A stretch of 64,000 nt of DNA from Butyrivibrio sp. GTDB lineage: Bacteria; Bacillota; Clostridia; Lachnospirales; Lachnospiraceae. The stretch's first letter is position 1; each line of letters begins with the position of its first letter. The notes beneath the pieces are model-generated. The model did no database searches. It was given only the letters and a program-made list of their open reading frames with translations, and had not been told where the DNA came from. Location: contig JAILJR010000192.1 in NCBI GenBank assembly GCA_024694565.1, positions 17,016 through 81,015 on the forward strand, given 5' to 3'. Below, in pieces: positions 36,694 through 45,151 of the stretch. A program made the translations under genes and the position numbers.

Positions 36694-36710
36694 AATTTAG
36701 TTGCCGGCAG
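36694..36710 (-). repeat. Degenerate third copy of the dispersed motif
   Basis: Plus strand AATTTAGTTGCCGGCAG resembles the motif at 8967 and 63326 (AATTCAGTTGCCAGCCA). It lies 33 bp upstream of the -35 box at 36655-36660; the copy at 63326 lies 38 bp upstream of its -35. Confidence 0.35.
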
Positions 36711-36766
36711 GAGCAGGGAGGAACAGGTATAAATCTCCCGGGGGCTTCGCTTTTACTTCATCCGTT

Positions 36767-38194
36767 TCAGTCCTGTCCGTCAGCCAAATTGCAGCCTGTT
36801 ATTTTGATAAGCCACACTGAAAGAGCGAAGAATGTAATCGCTATCTCCCTGTACTCCATTGGAGGGTGGACAGCCGTGTGGTTTCGAACCAGAAGATAGT
36901 AAATAAACGGTATTGCTGCAATCATGAGATAGATACTGTTTGGTCTCAGATTGGATTTTATTGTGCTCAAAATTGCATTCCGGCCATCTGCAGGGCCTGA
37001 TACAACGCCCGTCGCAAAGCCTGATCCAGAATCAGCTGCAAAGCCCGATACGTCGTCCGGTGCTTTCCGGGCTTCAATCCCGGATGCACGCTTTCTGTAT
37101 AACCTGATGACGCCGGCGGTCATAACAAAGAGCATCAGGAATATTACTATGAGCATGGACCTGTCGCAGGCGATACCAAAAACCACTTTGAGGACTGCGC
37201 CGAAGGATGTATCCCCTACTTCGCCGAAATCTGTCTGGGTGCCGGCGCGGTAAAGGACCCGGGAAATGCCGTCCTGTATTGTGTTGTCATCGGTCAGAAG
37301 CTCGCAGATTATCCACTTTCCTGCCCACATTCCCACGTACCCAAAGAGCCAGGAAAAAGTGCACTCTGCCATGTGAAACAGACGCAGCTTCAAGGATGGC
37401 CACTCAAGCACAATGCACATGGCAACAAGCGGGAAGCACAGTGCAACGACAGGGTAGGTGTACAGGTCGAAATACGCAACTGCTATTCCGTTCAGCGCCC
37501 ATAATACATAGCGCCGGCTTGCAGTCATTGTCCGATAGTGCCTTAGTATGATCAGCATATTGACAAGTGTAACCACATACACCGGGGCGAGGTTAAAGGA
37601 CAAGCCCATAGAAATCGGCGACATGACAAGAGCAGAAAGCGTAAAAGCAAAGGACAGGGAGCGCCCGTACTTTGACAGCTCCAGGATAACCGCAACAAAC
37701 AGCAGCATCTCGATAGAAAAAAGCAGGATTTTCAGTTGTCCGTAGCCCAATATCTCAAGTCCCGGCAAAAGAAATATAAGATAACCATGCCAGTATCTTG
37801 AATAGTTGTAAATTGACTCAGGCAAATATTTATCCCCTGCCAGAACCTTAAGCAGGTTGTCAGGCATATATACATCCTCTATCTCAAGATGGGGATTTTT
37901 CATGGCATTTTCAAGTACCGAGCCATAGGGCCTGAAAACTGCAGTGTTGAGCATGAGTGAATCAGTGTAGACGTCGAGCCAGCCAATGCCCAGCTCATCC
38001 GTTCCTCCCCATTCAGCCCAGTTATAGAGGATATTTCCTCCGAACATATGCCTTGAATCACTTACATTGTTGAAGATTCTCTCCGTCGGCAGCGAATAAG
38101 CTGCAAGCATCAAAAGAGCGCCTGCAATCACAGACGCTACTGTCACAACAAAAATCCTCATAAACTGACGAAGTTTAAGATCGCCTTTAAACAT
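36767..38194 (-). CDS. Polytopic membrane protein, GT-C-like
   Basis: A 475-residue protein with about ten membrane segments. The first outer loop is long (about 40-150) and holds WLDVYTDSLMLNTAVF and YNYSRYWHGYL, features I have no family name for but which resemble GT-C-type proteins of Lachnospiraceae glycan loci. ATG at 38194 is chosen because TAGGAG precedes it; a longer in-frame reading to 38302 would add a GC-rich, non-membrane extension. A Ser/Gly/Ala-rich cytoplasmic-type loop occurs late. It is separated from the SGNH lipoprotein by 200 bp of unexplained sequence. Confidence 0.65.
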   Translation of the reverse strand: MFKGDLKLRQFMRIFVVTVASVIAGALLMLAAYSLPTERIFNNVSDSRHMFGGNILYNWAEWGGTDELGIGWLDVYTDSLMLNTAVFRPYGSVLENAMKNPHLEIEDVYMPDNLLKVLAGDKYLPESIYNYSRYWHGYLIFLLPGLEILGYGQLKILLFSIEMLLFVAVILELSKYGRSLSFAFTLSALVMSPISMGLSFNLAPVYVVTLVNMLIILRHYRTMTASRRYVLWALNGIAVAYFDLYTYPVVALCFPLVAMCIVLEWPSLKLRLFHMAECTFSWLFGYVGMWAGKWIICELLTDDNTIQDGISRVLYRAGTQTDFGEVGDTSFGAVLKVVFGIACDRSMLIVIFLMLFVMTAGVIRLYRKRASGIEARKAPDDVSGFAADSGSGFATGVVSGPADGRNAILSTIKSNLRPNSIYLMIAAIPFIYYLLVRNHTAVHPPMEYREIAITFFALSVWLIKITGCNLADGQD

Positions 38195-38394
38195 AATATC
38201 TCCTAAAATGCTCACCCCGGCGCAAGGGTACAATCCATTTCCTTTGCCTTTTCGGCAGCTGAATTGCAGCACCTCCCCGCCCGGGCGAGCTTTCTTAGTC
38301 ATTGACGACTGATGACAACGCGGCAGCCGGAATAATTATCGGTGGATTTGTATCGGTTATTTATTGTCCGGTGTACAGGAACCACTCGCCACAA

Positions 38395-39681
38395 TTAACC
38401 AAACAGTTCCAGAGCCTGCTCCGAAGGCTGGGCGAGAGGGAATTTGCCCTTGATATATTTCTCCCAGGATTCAGGGAAGTACTCCTTCATCATAAGCTCA
38501 TCATACCTGTAATCTTCCTCAGGGTCAAACTCCGCAATATTGATATAGTCTGTCTCAAGATAGCAGTAAGGTTCGTTTCCTTCTATGAAATTTACATAGT
38601 GGGCAAGGAGTCTTCCCATGATCTGCCTTCCCTTCAGTGACAGATGAAGATTGTCCGAAAGATACTGGTCAGCCGTGTCAAGGTAGAGATCACACTTGGT
38701 CATGAACATACCGTCAAAGATGTAGGTTTCCTTGTCCTGTGAGACATTCTGCACCTTCTGTGCATACTGGGACAAAGTGCCGATACCATTGCTCACAATG
38801 TATGAGTCACCGATATATGTCCCGTCGTTGTCAACATAAATACCGTAAAACGGAGTCATGAGAAGTATCTTCGCCTTGGGGCTTATCTCCCTCAATACGT
38901 CTATTCCCATGCACATGGCATTGTAAAGAGCTCTTGTCTGGTCCTGCTCATACGCCGAGTTGTCCAGTGCAATACCGTTTAAAAAGTCATTCGTCCCATA
39001 TGAAAGGAAATAGTAATCAACATCCTTGGGATTGATCGAATTCATTGTCTGGAGTATTCCCGGGTAAGGAGCGAGTGACGCCTCCCTGTCTGACATTCCC
39101 GCAAAGGCATATACCATGCCAAGGAAGCAGTTTGATGTCATACTTCCGGGATCATTATTTGTATTGGACTTTTCAAGCGTGGCTGTTGTTCCGCCTATAG
39201 CCATATTGTAGATATTGGACTTTGGTATTCTCCTTCCTATCTGGGAAGGTATATCCGTGTGATCATCCCTGCCGTTGGCAAGCTGGCTGTCTCCAAAAAA
39301 GACAATATTCACAGGTTTTATCTTGTCATAAAGGCTCTGTAGATGCTCCTGGTAGCTTGCCTCTGCCGCAGCCGCATCAGAAGCTGCCGCTGCTGCTGCC
39401 AAAGACGCCGCCTCTGCTGCGTCATCAGAAGCTCCGGTTACCGCCTTGTCCCCCTCGAGTATTGGTTCAAACAGCTCATTTTTACTTACAACAACGGTCG
39501 ATGCTGCCATGCTGGCATATTCCTCTGCCAGCGATGCCGCCTCGGATGCCCTGTCACTAAAATACTCCGTAGCCTTGGCAGCCTCCGTATCCGCTCCCTC
39601 GCATCCGGCAGCCAGAATCGAAACTGCCGAAAGACATGCAACCAATATCATATTCTTTTTTTTCATAAATCTTTTTCTCAT
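38395..39681 (-). CDS. SGNH/GDSL lipoprotein
   Basis: A 428-residue lipoprotein. Seen: signal peptide with lipobox LAAGC (Cys27), an Ala/Ser-rich low-complexity spacer (about 28-115) suited to span the wall, then an SGNH domain with VFFGDSQLANG (nucleophile serine), SYGTNDFLNG, and DNLHLS near the end. All catalytic blocks are present, so it should be an active esterase or acyltransferase acting outside the membrane, likely on glycan acyl groups. ATG at 39681 follows GAGGAG. It has its own promoter and follows a terminator, so it starts a transcription unit. Confidence 0.9.
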   Translation of the reverse strand: MRKRFMKKKNMILVACLSAVSILAAGCEGADTEAAKATEYFSDRASEAASLAEEYASMAASTVVVSKNELFEPILEGDKAVTGASDDAAEAASLAAAAAASDAAAAEASYQEHLQSLYDKIKPVNIVFFGDSQLANGRDDHTDIPSQIGRRIPKSNIYNMAIGGTTATLEKSNTNNDPGSMTSNCFLGMVYAFAGMSDREASLAPYPGILQTMNSINPKDVDYYFLSYGTNDFLNGIALDNSAYEQDQTRALYNAMCMGIDVLREISPKAKILLMTPFYGIYVDNDGTYIGDSYIVSNGIGTLSQYAQKVQNVSQDKETYIFDGMFMTKCDLYLDTADQYLSDNLHLSLKGRQIMGRLLAHYVNFIEGNEPYCYLETDYINIAEFDPEEDYRYDELMMKEYFPESWEKYIKGKFPLAQPSEQALELFG

Positions 39682-39708
39682 ATATTGTACTCCTCACTTC
39701 TATCCCCT

Positions 39709-39735
39709 ATTCTATCATTTCAAATGGATTTGAAA
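39709..39735 (-). promoter_or_regulatory. Extended -10 promoter with an overlapping palindrome
   Basis: Minus strand TGATAGAAT (-10 at 39709-39714) lies about 27 nt before the SGNH lipoprotein start. Immediately upstream is the perfect palindrome TTTCAAAT-CC-ATTTGAAA (39718-39735), in the -35/spacer position, a good repressor-site candidate. Confidence 0.5.
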
Positions 39736-39759
39736 ACACTTTAGCTGAAAAATTAAGAA

Positions 39760-39806
39760 AATCTGCCGCTAATCTTAAGAAAGTCTTAAGAAATTAACGG
39801 CAGATT
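39760..39806 (-). terminator. Rho-independent terminator after the Dpm1-like gene
   Basis: Arms 39760-39780 and 39784-39806 pair almost fully (AATCTGCCG core) around a 3-nt loop; the minus strand continues TTTTCTTAATTTTT. It is 10 nt past the stop codon of the gene at 39817. Confidence 0.75.
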
Positions 39807-39816
39807 GATAATTCAT

Positions 39817-40764
39817 TTACTCTTTTTTAGCCAAATCCATCTCCTTGTGCCTCTGAAGCATATTGAGCTGCATCTCAAACTCTCTCCTGTTGTTTATGGC
39901 AAGAGTCGACAGTATGATCCCCGCAAACATGGACAGCGCCGCCGCCATCATCACAAAGCAGCAGACAATAAGTGTCGGAAACCTGGGAACTGTGTGTGTC
40001 AGCCAGAATTCCTGCAGTATCGGGATAAAGAAAATGATTGAGATAAGCGCAAGAAATGCTGCAATTATGCTAAAGAACCCAAAGGGCTTATAGCTCCTGT
40101 AAAGCCTTGCGATAGTCTTTAGAACCTTAAAGCCGTCCGCATAGGTGTTGAGCTTGGAAACAGAGCCCTCCGGTCTGTCACGGTAATCAATGACCACGTT
40201 GTCGATCTGCATGTTGTTGTATACGGCATGTATGGTCATCTCAGTCTCTATCTCAAATCCCTTGGAAAGCACCGGAAAGGTCTTTACAAACTCATACGAG
40301 AACGCCCTAAAGCCTGTCATGATGTCCCTGATATTGCAGCCAAAGAGCTTGTTTATACTGCCTCTCACCAGATTGTTTCCAAAGTTGTGGAAGGGTCTCT
40401 TGTTCTCCTGATAATAGGTGGATGAGAGCCGATCCCCCACCACCATGTCTGCGTTGTGGTTAAGGACAAGTTCGACCATCTCGGGAGCCGCCTCCATCGG
40501 ATAGGTGTCATCTCCGTCCACCATCACATAGACAAGAGCATCGATCTCACGGAACATACGCCTTATGACATTTCCCTTCCCCTGCATGTACTCGTTGCGG
40601 ACGACTGCACCGGCCTCTTTTGCTATCTCGTAGGTCCTGTCCTTTGAGTTATTGTTGTAGACGTAAATCGTCGCCTCGGGAAGAGCAGCCTTCGCATCGG
40701 CAATGACCTTTCCTATGGTCTTCTCCTCATTGTAACAGGGTATCAAAACCGCTATCTTGTCCAA
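39817..40764 (-). CDS. Dpm1-like GT2, polyprenyl-phosphate sugar synthase
   Basis: A 315-residue GT2 enzyme expected to make undecaprenyl-phosphate-sugar. Seen: VLIPCYNEEKTIG, YVYNNNSKDRT, MVDGDDTYP (metal site), NIRDIMTGFRAFS, and two C-terminal membrane helices (about 232-290). GT2 proteins of this Dpm1/GtrB group supply lipid-phosphosugars to GT-C enzymes on the outer face. The start is TTG with a strong GGAGGAAG site; no nearby ATG fits. A terminator follows. One of three such enzymes in the window. Confidence 0.9.
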   Translation of the reverse strand: MDKIAVLIPCYNEEKTIGKVIADAKAALPEATIYVYNNNSKDRTYEIAKEAGAVVRNEYMQGKGNVIRRMFREIDALVYVMVDGDDTYPMEAAPEMVELVLNHNADMVVGDRLSSTYYQENKRPFHNFGNNLVRGSINKLFGCNIRDIMTGFRAFSYEFVKTFPVLSKGFEIETEMTIHAVYNNMQIDNVVIDYRDRPEGSVSKLNTYADGFKVLKTIARLYRSYKPFGFFSIIAAFLALISIIFFIPILQEFWLTHTVPRFPTLIVCCFVMMAAALSMFAGIILSTLAINNRREFEMQLNMLQRHKEMDLAKKE

Positions 40765-40868
40765 AATACTTCCTCCAGAATACCTTTAGCGTTAAGTCCG
40801 GCCACCTGCCGGAATATCATCTTTAAAACATGTTTTTTATAATTTTCAGCTACAGCTCTGACCGCTTA

Positions 40869-41888
40869 TCACTTTATGCCGTCATCGCTGTTGTTCTTTT
40901 TTCCGATCTTCATTCTCTCGTGACCGCCGATCTTATTTGCAGCCTCCTGATTGCCGCTGAGGATCGCATTTACAAGCTGCATCCTGAAGCCTGCGTCAAT
41001 GAAATCACAGTGTCTGCAGAACGGATAGTTCTGACGGCCCTCTGCGATCTTTCTCCTAACCGCCTGAAACTTTTCAGAACCCCATGCTTCCTTCAGAGTC
41101 ATCTTGTTCAGATCACCGAAATCCGTGGTCTCGAAGTTGTCACAGCAGCACAGTCCCATCTTGCCGTTCGGCATTATCCACATATCAGTGAAGGGCAAAA
41201 GACAGGTTTCTCTTATCACCTTCTCCGTCTCCTTCTTGTTTGGCGCCGAACCCGCACGGTTCGTGAGGACCTCCTGGAGATATCTCATCTGAATCTGGAT
41301 GTCCAGATCCTTGAACTCATCAGGATGAGCCTTTACATAGTCATAGATCTCCTGAAGATTCTTGTGAAGCTTCATCTCAAGTGAATAGTTGTTGATGATG
41401 AGCTGGTTGATGTATGGAGCTATCTCCTTCACATTCTCAATCGTCAGGATAAGGCCGTTCGTAGACATGAAAATAAAGCTGTCCGGGAGCTTCTCCCTGG
41501 CATATTTGTGCCTCTCCACTATCTTGGTATCAAGCCATGGCTCGTTGTTTCCGTAAAGAGTCAGATGTCCCTTGTAGCCCCAGTCTGCGAGCTGGTCTAT
41601 AATGCTCCTGTAAAGATCATCGTCAATCTTGGCAAGCGGTCTCTTCTCAGCATGAACATTTGCTGTGCAGAAGGCACAGGTTGAATTGCATCTGTTGATA
41701 GTCTCAATATTCACCACATTTGGCATAGGAACTTCACTTGCATTAAGGAAATAATCGCAATAAGCCTTCTGAGACTTGGACCTTGTGATGAACTGCAGCT
41801 TAAGATATGCATTGCTGGCAAGCATCGGAAAATGCTTTCTGGCAAACCAGCCGAACTTTCCCATAAAACTGTTAACTCTTATTGGCAT
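40869..41888 (-). CDS. Radical SAM/SPASM domain protein
   Basis: A 339-residue iron-sulfur enzyme. Seen: radical SAM cluster CNSTCAFC (CX3CX2C, about 65-72), the GNNEPWLD stretch, and a C-terminal SPASM-like half with GLCCCDNF and CRHCDF for auxiliary clusters. Family members modify peptides, sugars or other small molecules through radical chemistry; the substrate cannot be read here. No short precursor peptide gene is seen beside it. Start ATG with GAGGAGGAG upstream. Between a GT-C gene and a Dpm1-like gene, so a sugar- or glycan-modifying role is possible. Confidence 0.87.
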   Translation of the reverse strand: MPIRVNSFMGKFGWFARKHFPMLASNAYLKLQFITRSKSQKAYCDYFLNASEVPMPNVVNIETINRCNSTCAFCTANVHAEKRPLAKIDDDLYRSIIDQLADWGYKGHLTLYGNNEPWLDTKIVERHKYAREKLPDSFIFMSTNGLILTIENVKEIAPYINQLIINNYSLEMKLHKNLQEIYDYVKAHPDEFKDLDIQIQMRYLQEVLTNRAGSAPNKKETEKVIRETCLLPFTDMWIMPNGKMGLCCCDNFETTDFGDLNKMTLKEAWGSEKFQAVRRKIAEGRQNYPFCRHCDFIDAGFRMQLVNAILSGNQEAANKIGGHERMKIGKKNNSDDGIK

Positions 41889-41920
41889 TTTTACTCCTCC
41901 TCAATAAACATATGTTTATA

Positions 41921-42000
41921 TCTGATGATGACCCCGGCAAAAGATCAATATGTTCATGCCCTCGATACACTATAGGCTTTTGTCAGTGCCATAATCTGAT
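41921..42000. mobile_element. 80-bp deleted relative of the foldback element
   Basis: Lies between a stop codon (42008) and the next gene. Its left end (TGATGATG...CCGGC) matches the left end of the 21266-21474 element, and 41947-41981 matches 21425-21459 at 33 of 35 positions; the palindrome core is missing. The two ends also pair with each other around CAAAAG/CTTTTG. Confidence 0.6.
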
Positions 42001-42007
42001 TTTCATC

Positions 42008-43570
42008 TCAGTTCTCCCAGGCGGGATTCTGATTTCTCCGGTACAAGTAGTAAGTCTGGTCAAAATTGTAAAACTCACACCGCTCCTTCATTACAAGATC
42101 ATATCTGTCGCCTGTTCCCTCGGCCTCATACTCACTTGTCACCACAAAATCAGCTTCACCGCTGTGAAGGTACTGCTTCTGATACTCCAGAACCTCTTCC
42201 ATATTCAGTGTCTGTGTCTGAAAGTAATAGCAGATGGGTTCAACATCCAGAACAGTATAAAGTCCAACATCGAAGCTGAACTGATTGATGATTCCCGGAT
42301 GCTCGACGCCTGATTGTACAATATAATCCCTGAACTTGTAAAGCCAAAGATCCTCCGCCTTAAGCCCCATCACCCTGACATTCATCGACAGCAGCCAGAT
42401 CAGTCCCATCGACAGGGCAAAAGAAAAACCTGCAATCGGCACATATTGTTCAAGGAACCTTTCTATTATATAACAAAACGGAATAAATCCAAACAATACA
42501 AACGCATTAATTGGAAATGAATAGTAGGGCAGGCTCACACCTCCGATAAATATCACAAGTGTCAGGAAAAAGAACATCACCCCGAGGTTAATGAGCTCAA
42601 TTATGCCGACCGGCACAAATACAGCCGTCCTCCCCTTCATGATTATCTCATCCTTCCTGACAAGAAAGGCCACCGCAGCTGCAATAAAATAAACACCCCC
42701 GATAAATATCAGGACAAAGACAACCTCATTTCTGAAAAAGTGGTCCTTTAAAATCTCATATATTGCTGATGCTCTCTCTGCAAAAGTCAGCTTTTTTGAG
42801 TACTCGAAGACGTTTTTGTATATGTAGACATACATCCAGTCCCCAATCGCCCCGTTCACCCCAAAGTAAATGATCCAGGGAAGCGTTGCAGCAAGCATTC
42901 CGAAGAGAAATACAAAGCAGCTGGTAAAGGCTTTTCCGACGGCCTTTGCCCCCTGCGCAAAAAGATCTCCGAAAAAGACCATCGCCATCCATCCAAAGAA
43001 AAATCCAAGTGAGTTGAACTTGATGTTAAATACACAGCCCGCAAGTATCCCTCCGATAAATACTGTGGAATAGCTCATCAGAGAATCTCTCTCCAGCCTG
43101 AAGTGCTTTACCGACAGGTAAAGCCCCCACATGATAAAGGGGAAAAGAAATTCCTCAGCACTTCCGCCCCACCAGAAATTGTTGGACGAATAGATCACAG
43201 CTCCTGTAATTGGCATCAGAATATATGGAGAAGTCCTGGGATTTAAAAACAAACGGTAGATCTTCAGTATCGCCCACAGAGAAAAAAAAGCCGCGATCAC
43301 CTCAAATACAAACACGCCTCTGAAGGTAGTCGGTGATATAAGAGATGAAAGACCATAGATAAAATACAGCATTATCCCCTTCTGGTCAAAGAGGTCCCTG
43401 TAGGGCACAAAGCCCCTGAATATACATTTCCCGACGGTGAAATAGCTGTTGGCGTCATCCCACAGGTTAAAGACGTAGAGAAATGAAGACCTTGAACAGA
43501 GCAGCATGATAAAGAAAGCGCAGAAAAGACTCCAGAGTATTCCCTTTGTCCCGCCCTCCTTAAACTCCAT
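42008..43570 (-). CDS. GT-C family membrane glycosyltransferase (PMT_2/GT39-like)
   Basis: A 520-residue protein with about eleven membrane segments. The first outer loop reads LWDDANSYFTVGKCIFRGFVP then YRDLFDQKGIMLYFIYG, the typical PMT_2/ArnT-like pattern in which the acidic residues take part in catalysis using a lipid-phosphosugar. The C-terminal 100 residues form an outer soluble tail. ATG at 43570 begins one base after the upstream stop codon (TGA-T-ATG), implying coupled translation; an in-frame TTG at 43615 with a weak AAGGTG site would overlap the previous gene by 44 bp. Followed by the 80-bp repeat. Confidence 0.78.
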   Translation of the reverse strand: MEFKEGGTKGILWSLFCAFFIMLLCSRSSFLYVFNLWDDANSYFTVGKCIFRGFVPYRDLFDQKGIMLYFIYGLSSLISPTTFRGVFVFEVIAAFFSLWAILKIYRLFLNPRTSPYILMPITGAVIYSSNNFWWGGSAEEFLFPFIMWGLYLSVKHFRLERDSLMSYSTVFIGGILAGCVFNIKFNSLGFFFGWMAMVFFGDLFAQGAKAVGKAFTSCFVFLFGMLAATLPWIIYFGVNGAIGDWMYVYIYKNVFEYSKKLTFAERASAIYEILKDHFFRNEVVFVLIFIGGVYFIAAAVAFLVRKDEIIMKGRTAVFVPVGIIELINLGVMFFFLTLVIFIGGVSLPYYSFPINAFVLFGFIPFCYIIERFLEQYVPIAGFSFALSMGLIWLLSMNVRVMGLKAEDLWLYKFRDYIVQSGVEHPGIINQFSFDVGLYTVLDVEPICYYFQTQTLNMEEVLEYQKQYLHSGEADFVVTSEYEAEGTGDRYDLVMKERCEFYNFDQTYYLYRRNQNPAWEN

Positions 43571-43571
43571 A

Positions 43572-45137
43572 TCAATGTCTATTTTTCCGTATGAGGAATT
43601 TTTCAATACGTCCAAGCAGCACCTTCAATCCGAATGCCCCATAGGGCAGCCAATAAATGTAATACCTCATTGCATATCTGGATGACCCCTCCCAGAACTG
43701 ATGAAAGATTATTCCACCAAAGATCAGTACCGGCAAAAGCATCTCCTGATAAGTAAACTTTCTTCCCTTGATTATTCCAAACAGATACACCGAAACCCCG
43801 GCATAGCATACCGGCATAAATACGTTCATTATCCAGCAAAGCACCCTTGACCCCTTTCCAAAAACCAGGAAGTCGCAAAGCGCCGGCTGATTCTCAACAT
43901 GCCTCGACACAAGATCAAGATTGTGGGTCGATATGGCAACAGAATCCGCCCATTGAGTGGTGAATTTTCTGACGAAAAAGCGAGCGGCATAAAGAGGATT
44001 CTCAGCGAATTTTTCAAGCGTCTGCCTTATATTCTCCTTAGCCTCTCTCGCAGTAGCCTCAGAGTCGTAGTTGTTCTCCCTGAAAACCCGGTAGTTATAT
44101 CCATTATACCATCCGTCCTCAAGATCGCTCTCCTGAAGCCCCATTGCAATGTGCGACCACGAGGGACTGCCCTTGGGTATTTCAGACAGACCGCTGACAC
44201 TGCAGTAATATGCGTTTATGGCCTCCTTGAAGACAAAAGTCAGCGCAAGGAAAAGAGCTGCAAGCGCAAGTGCTTTCACAGTTTTTTTCAGGTCGAAGCC
44301 TGCAGCTTTTTCCTCTTTCGAAGCAAAAACTCCCTCCAGTATCAGTATTCCCACAAGTGCTATCAGCGTTACCTCGCAGTTTGTCTTTAAAAGGACCGCA
44401 AGGGCGATGGCGATTGCTGACACAACGGCATATACCGTCTTTTTCCTCTTAAGGTACAGCACCATCATGTAAATAGCCAGCGTCTGAGGCGCCATGCTCA
44501 GTATGTCGCCATAAATAAATGTCACATAATTGTAAAAGAAAAGAGCCCCGAAGGACATGAGTCCTGCAATGCCGCAGACCACCCTGTCGCCAAACAGCTC
44601 CCAGGTTATGCGGTAGATAAGGAACATGGTCACCAGTATGCATAAAAGCTGAACCAGCTCCCATGCAAGAAAATTACTCTCTCCAAACAAAAGCGCCATT
44701 ATCTGCCCAAAAGCAGTATATCCCAGCTGAAACGGCCAGATAAAAAGATATCCCCCCGGCTTTGTAAGTGATGTGTAATCACCTGCCATGAACTCATTTA
44801 TGCAGGCATCAACCAAAAGTGCATCGTCCACAGCTCTGGGCCTGATTGCCCACAGAAGCATCAGACTGTAAAGCGTAATAAAAACAAGACTTCCGGCGGT
44901 GAATATCCTGTATTTTTCAAAACAGCTTTTCATATACAGGACAAAAAATACACCGAGCGTAAGAAGCAGCAGAATAATAAGCCGTGGTATGTTCTCGGAG
45001 CCATATATGGGCCGGTCTACGTCCGAGTGCATCTCATAGTAGATAGTGGTCAGTGAGCTCACTACCAGAACCACTATGGACGTGGCAAGGAGGAAGAATA
45101 CCATTATTTTGAATAGGTATGATACGCCTCTGTTCAA
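43572..45137 (-). CDS. GT-C-like membrane glycosyltransferase
   Basis: A 521-residue protein with about eleven membrane segments. First outer loop: RPRAVDDALLVDACINEFMAG with the acidic pair, then TKPGGYLFIWPFQLGY; a second outer part follows about residue 330 (SGLSEIPKGSPSW). This fits GT-C transferases that use polyprenyl-phosphate sugars. Start is TTG with GAGGGGAG about 9 nt upstream. It lies 14 bp after the StrS-like aminotransferase and abuts another GT-C gene, so the two may act in sequence on the same glycan. Confidence 0.75.
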   Translation of the reverse strand: MNRGVSYLFKIMVFFLLATSIVVLVVSSLTTIYYEMHSDVDRPIYGSENIPRLIILLLLTLGVFFVLYMKSCFEKYRIFTAGSLVFITLYSLMLLWAIRPRAVDDALLVDACINEFMAGDYTSLTKPGGYLFIWPFQLGYTAFGQIMALLFGESNFLAWELVQLLCILVTMFLIYRITWELFGDRVVCGIAGLMSFGALFFYNYVTFIYGDILSMAPQTLAIYMMVLYLKRKKTVYAVVSAIAIALAVLLKTNCEVTLIALVGILILEGVFASKEEKAAGFDLKKTVKALALAALFLALTFVFKEAINAYYCSVSGLSEIPKGSPSWSHIAMGLQESDLEDGWYNGYNYRVFRENNYDSEATAREAKENIRQTLEKFAENPLYAARFFVRKFTTQWADSVAISTHNLDLVSRHVENQPALCDFLVFGKGSRVLCWIMNVFMPVCYAGVSVYLFGIIKGRKFTYQEMLLPVLIFGGIIFHQFWEGSSRYAMRYYIYWLPYGAFGLKVLLGRIEKFLIRKNRH

Positions 45138-45151
45138 TTAAGTTACTCCCC

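Noticed and set aside
38195..38302. N-terminal extension of the membrane protein at 36767
   Set aside because: The internal ATG at 38194 has a clear TAGGAG site and begins the natural membrane-protein N-terminus; the extension is GC-rich and has no such signal.
39355..39425. GC-rich repetitive stretch
   Set aside because: It encodes the Ala/Ser-rich spacer of the SGNH lipoprotein.
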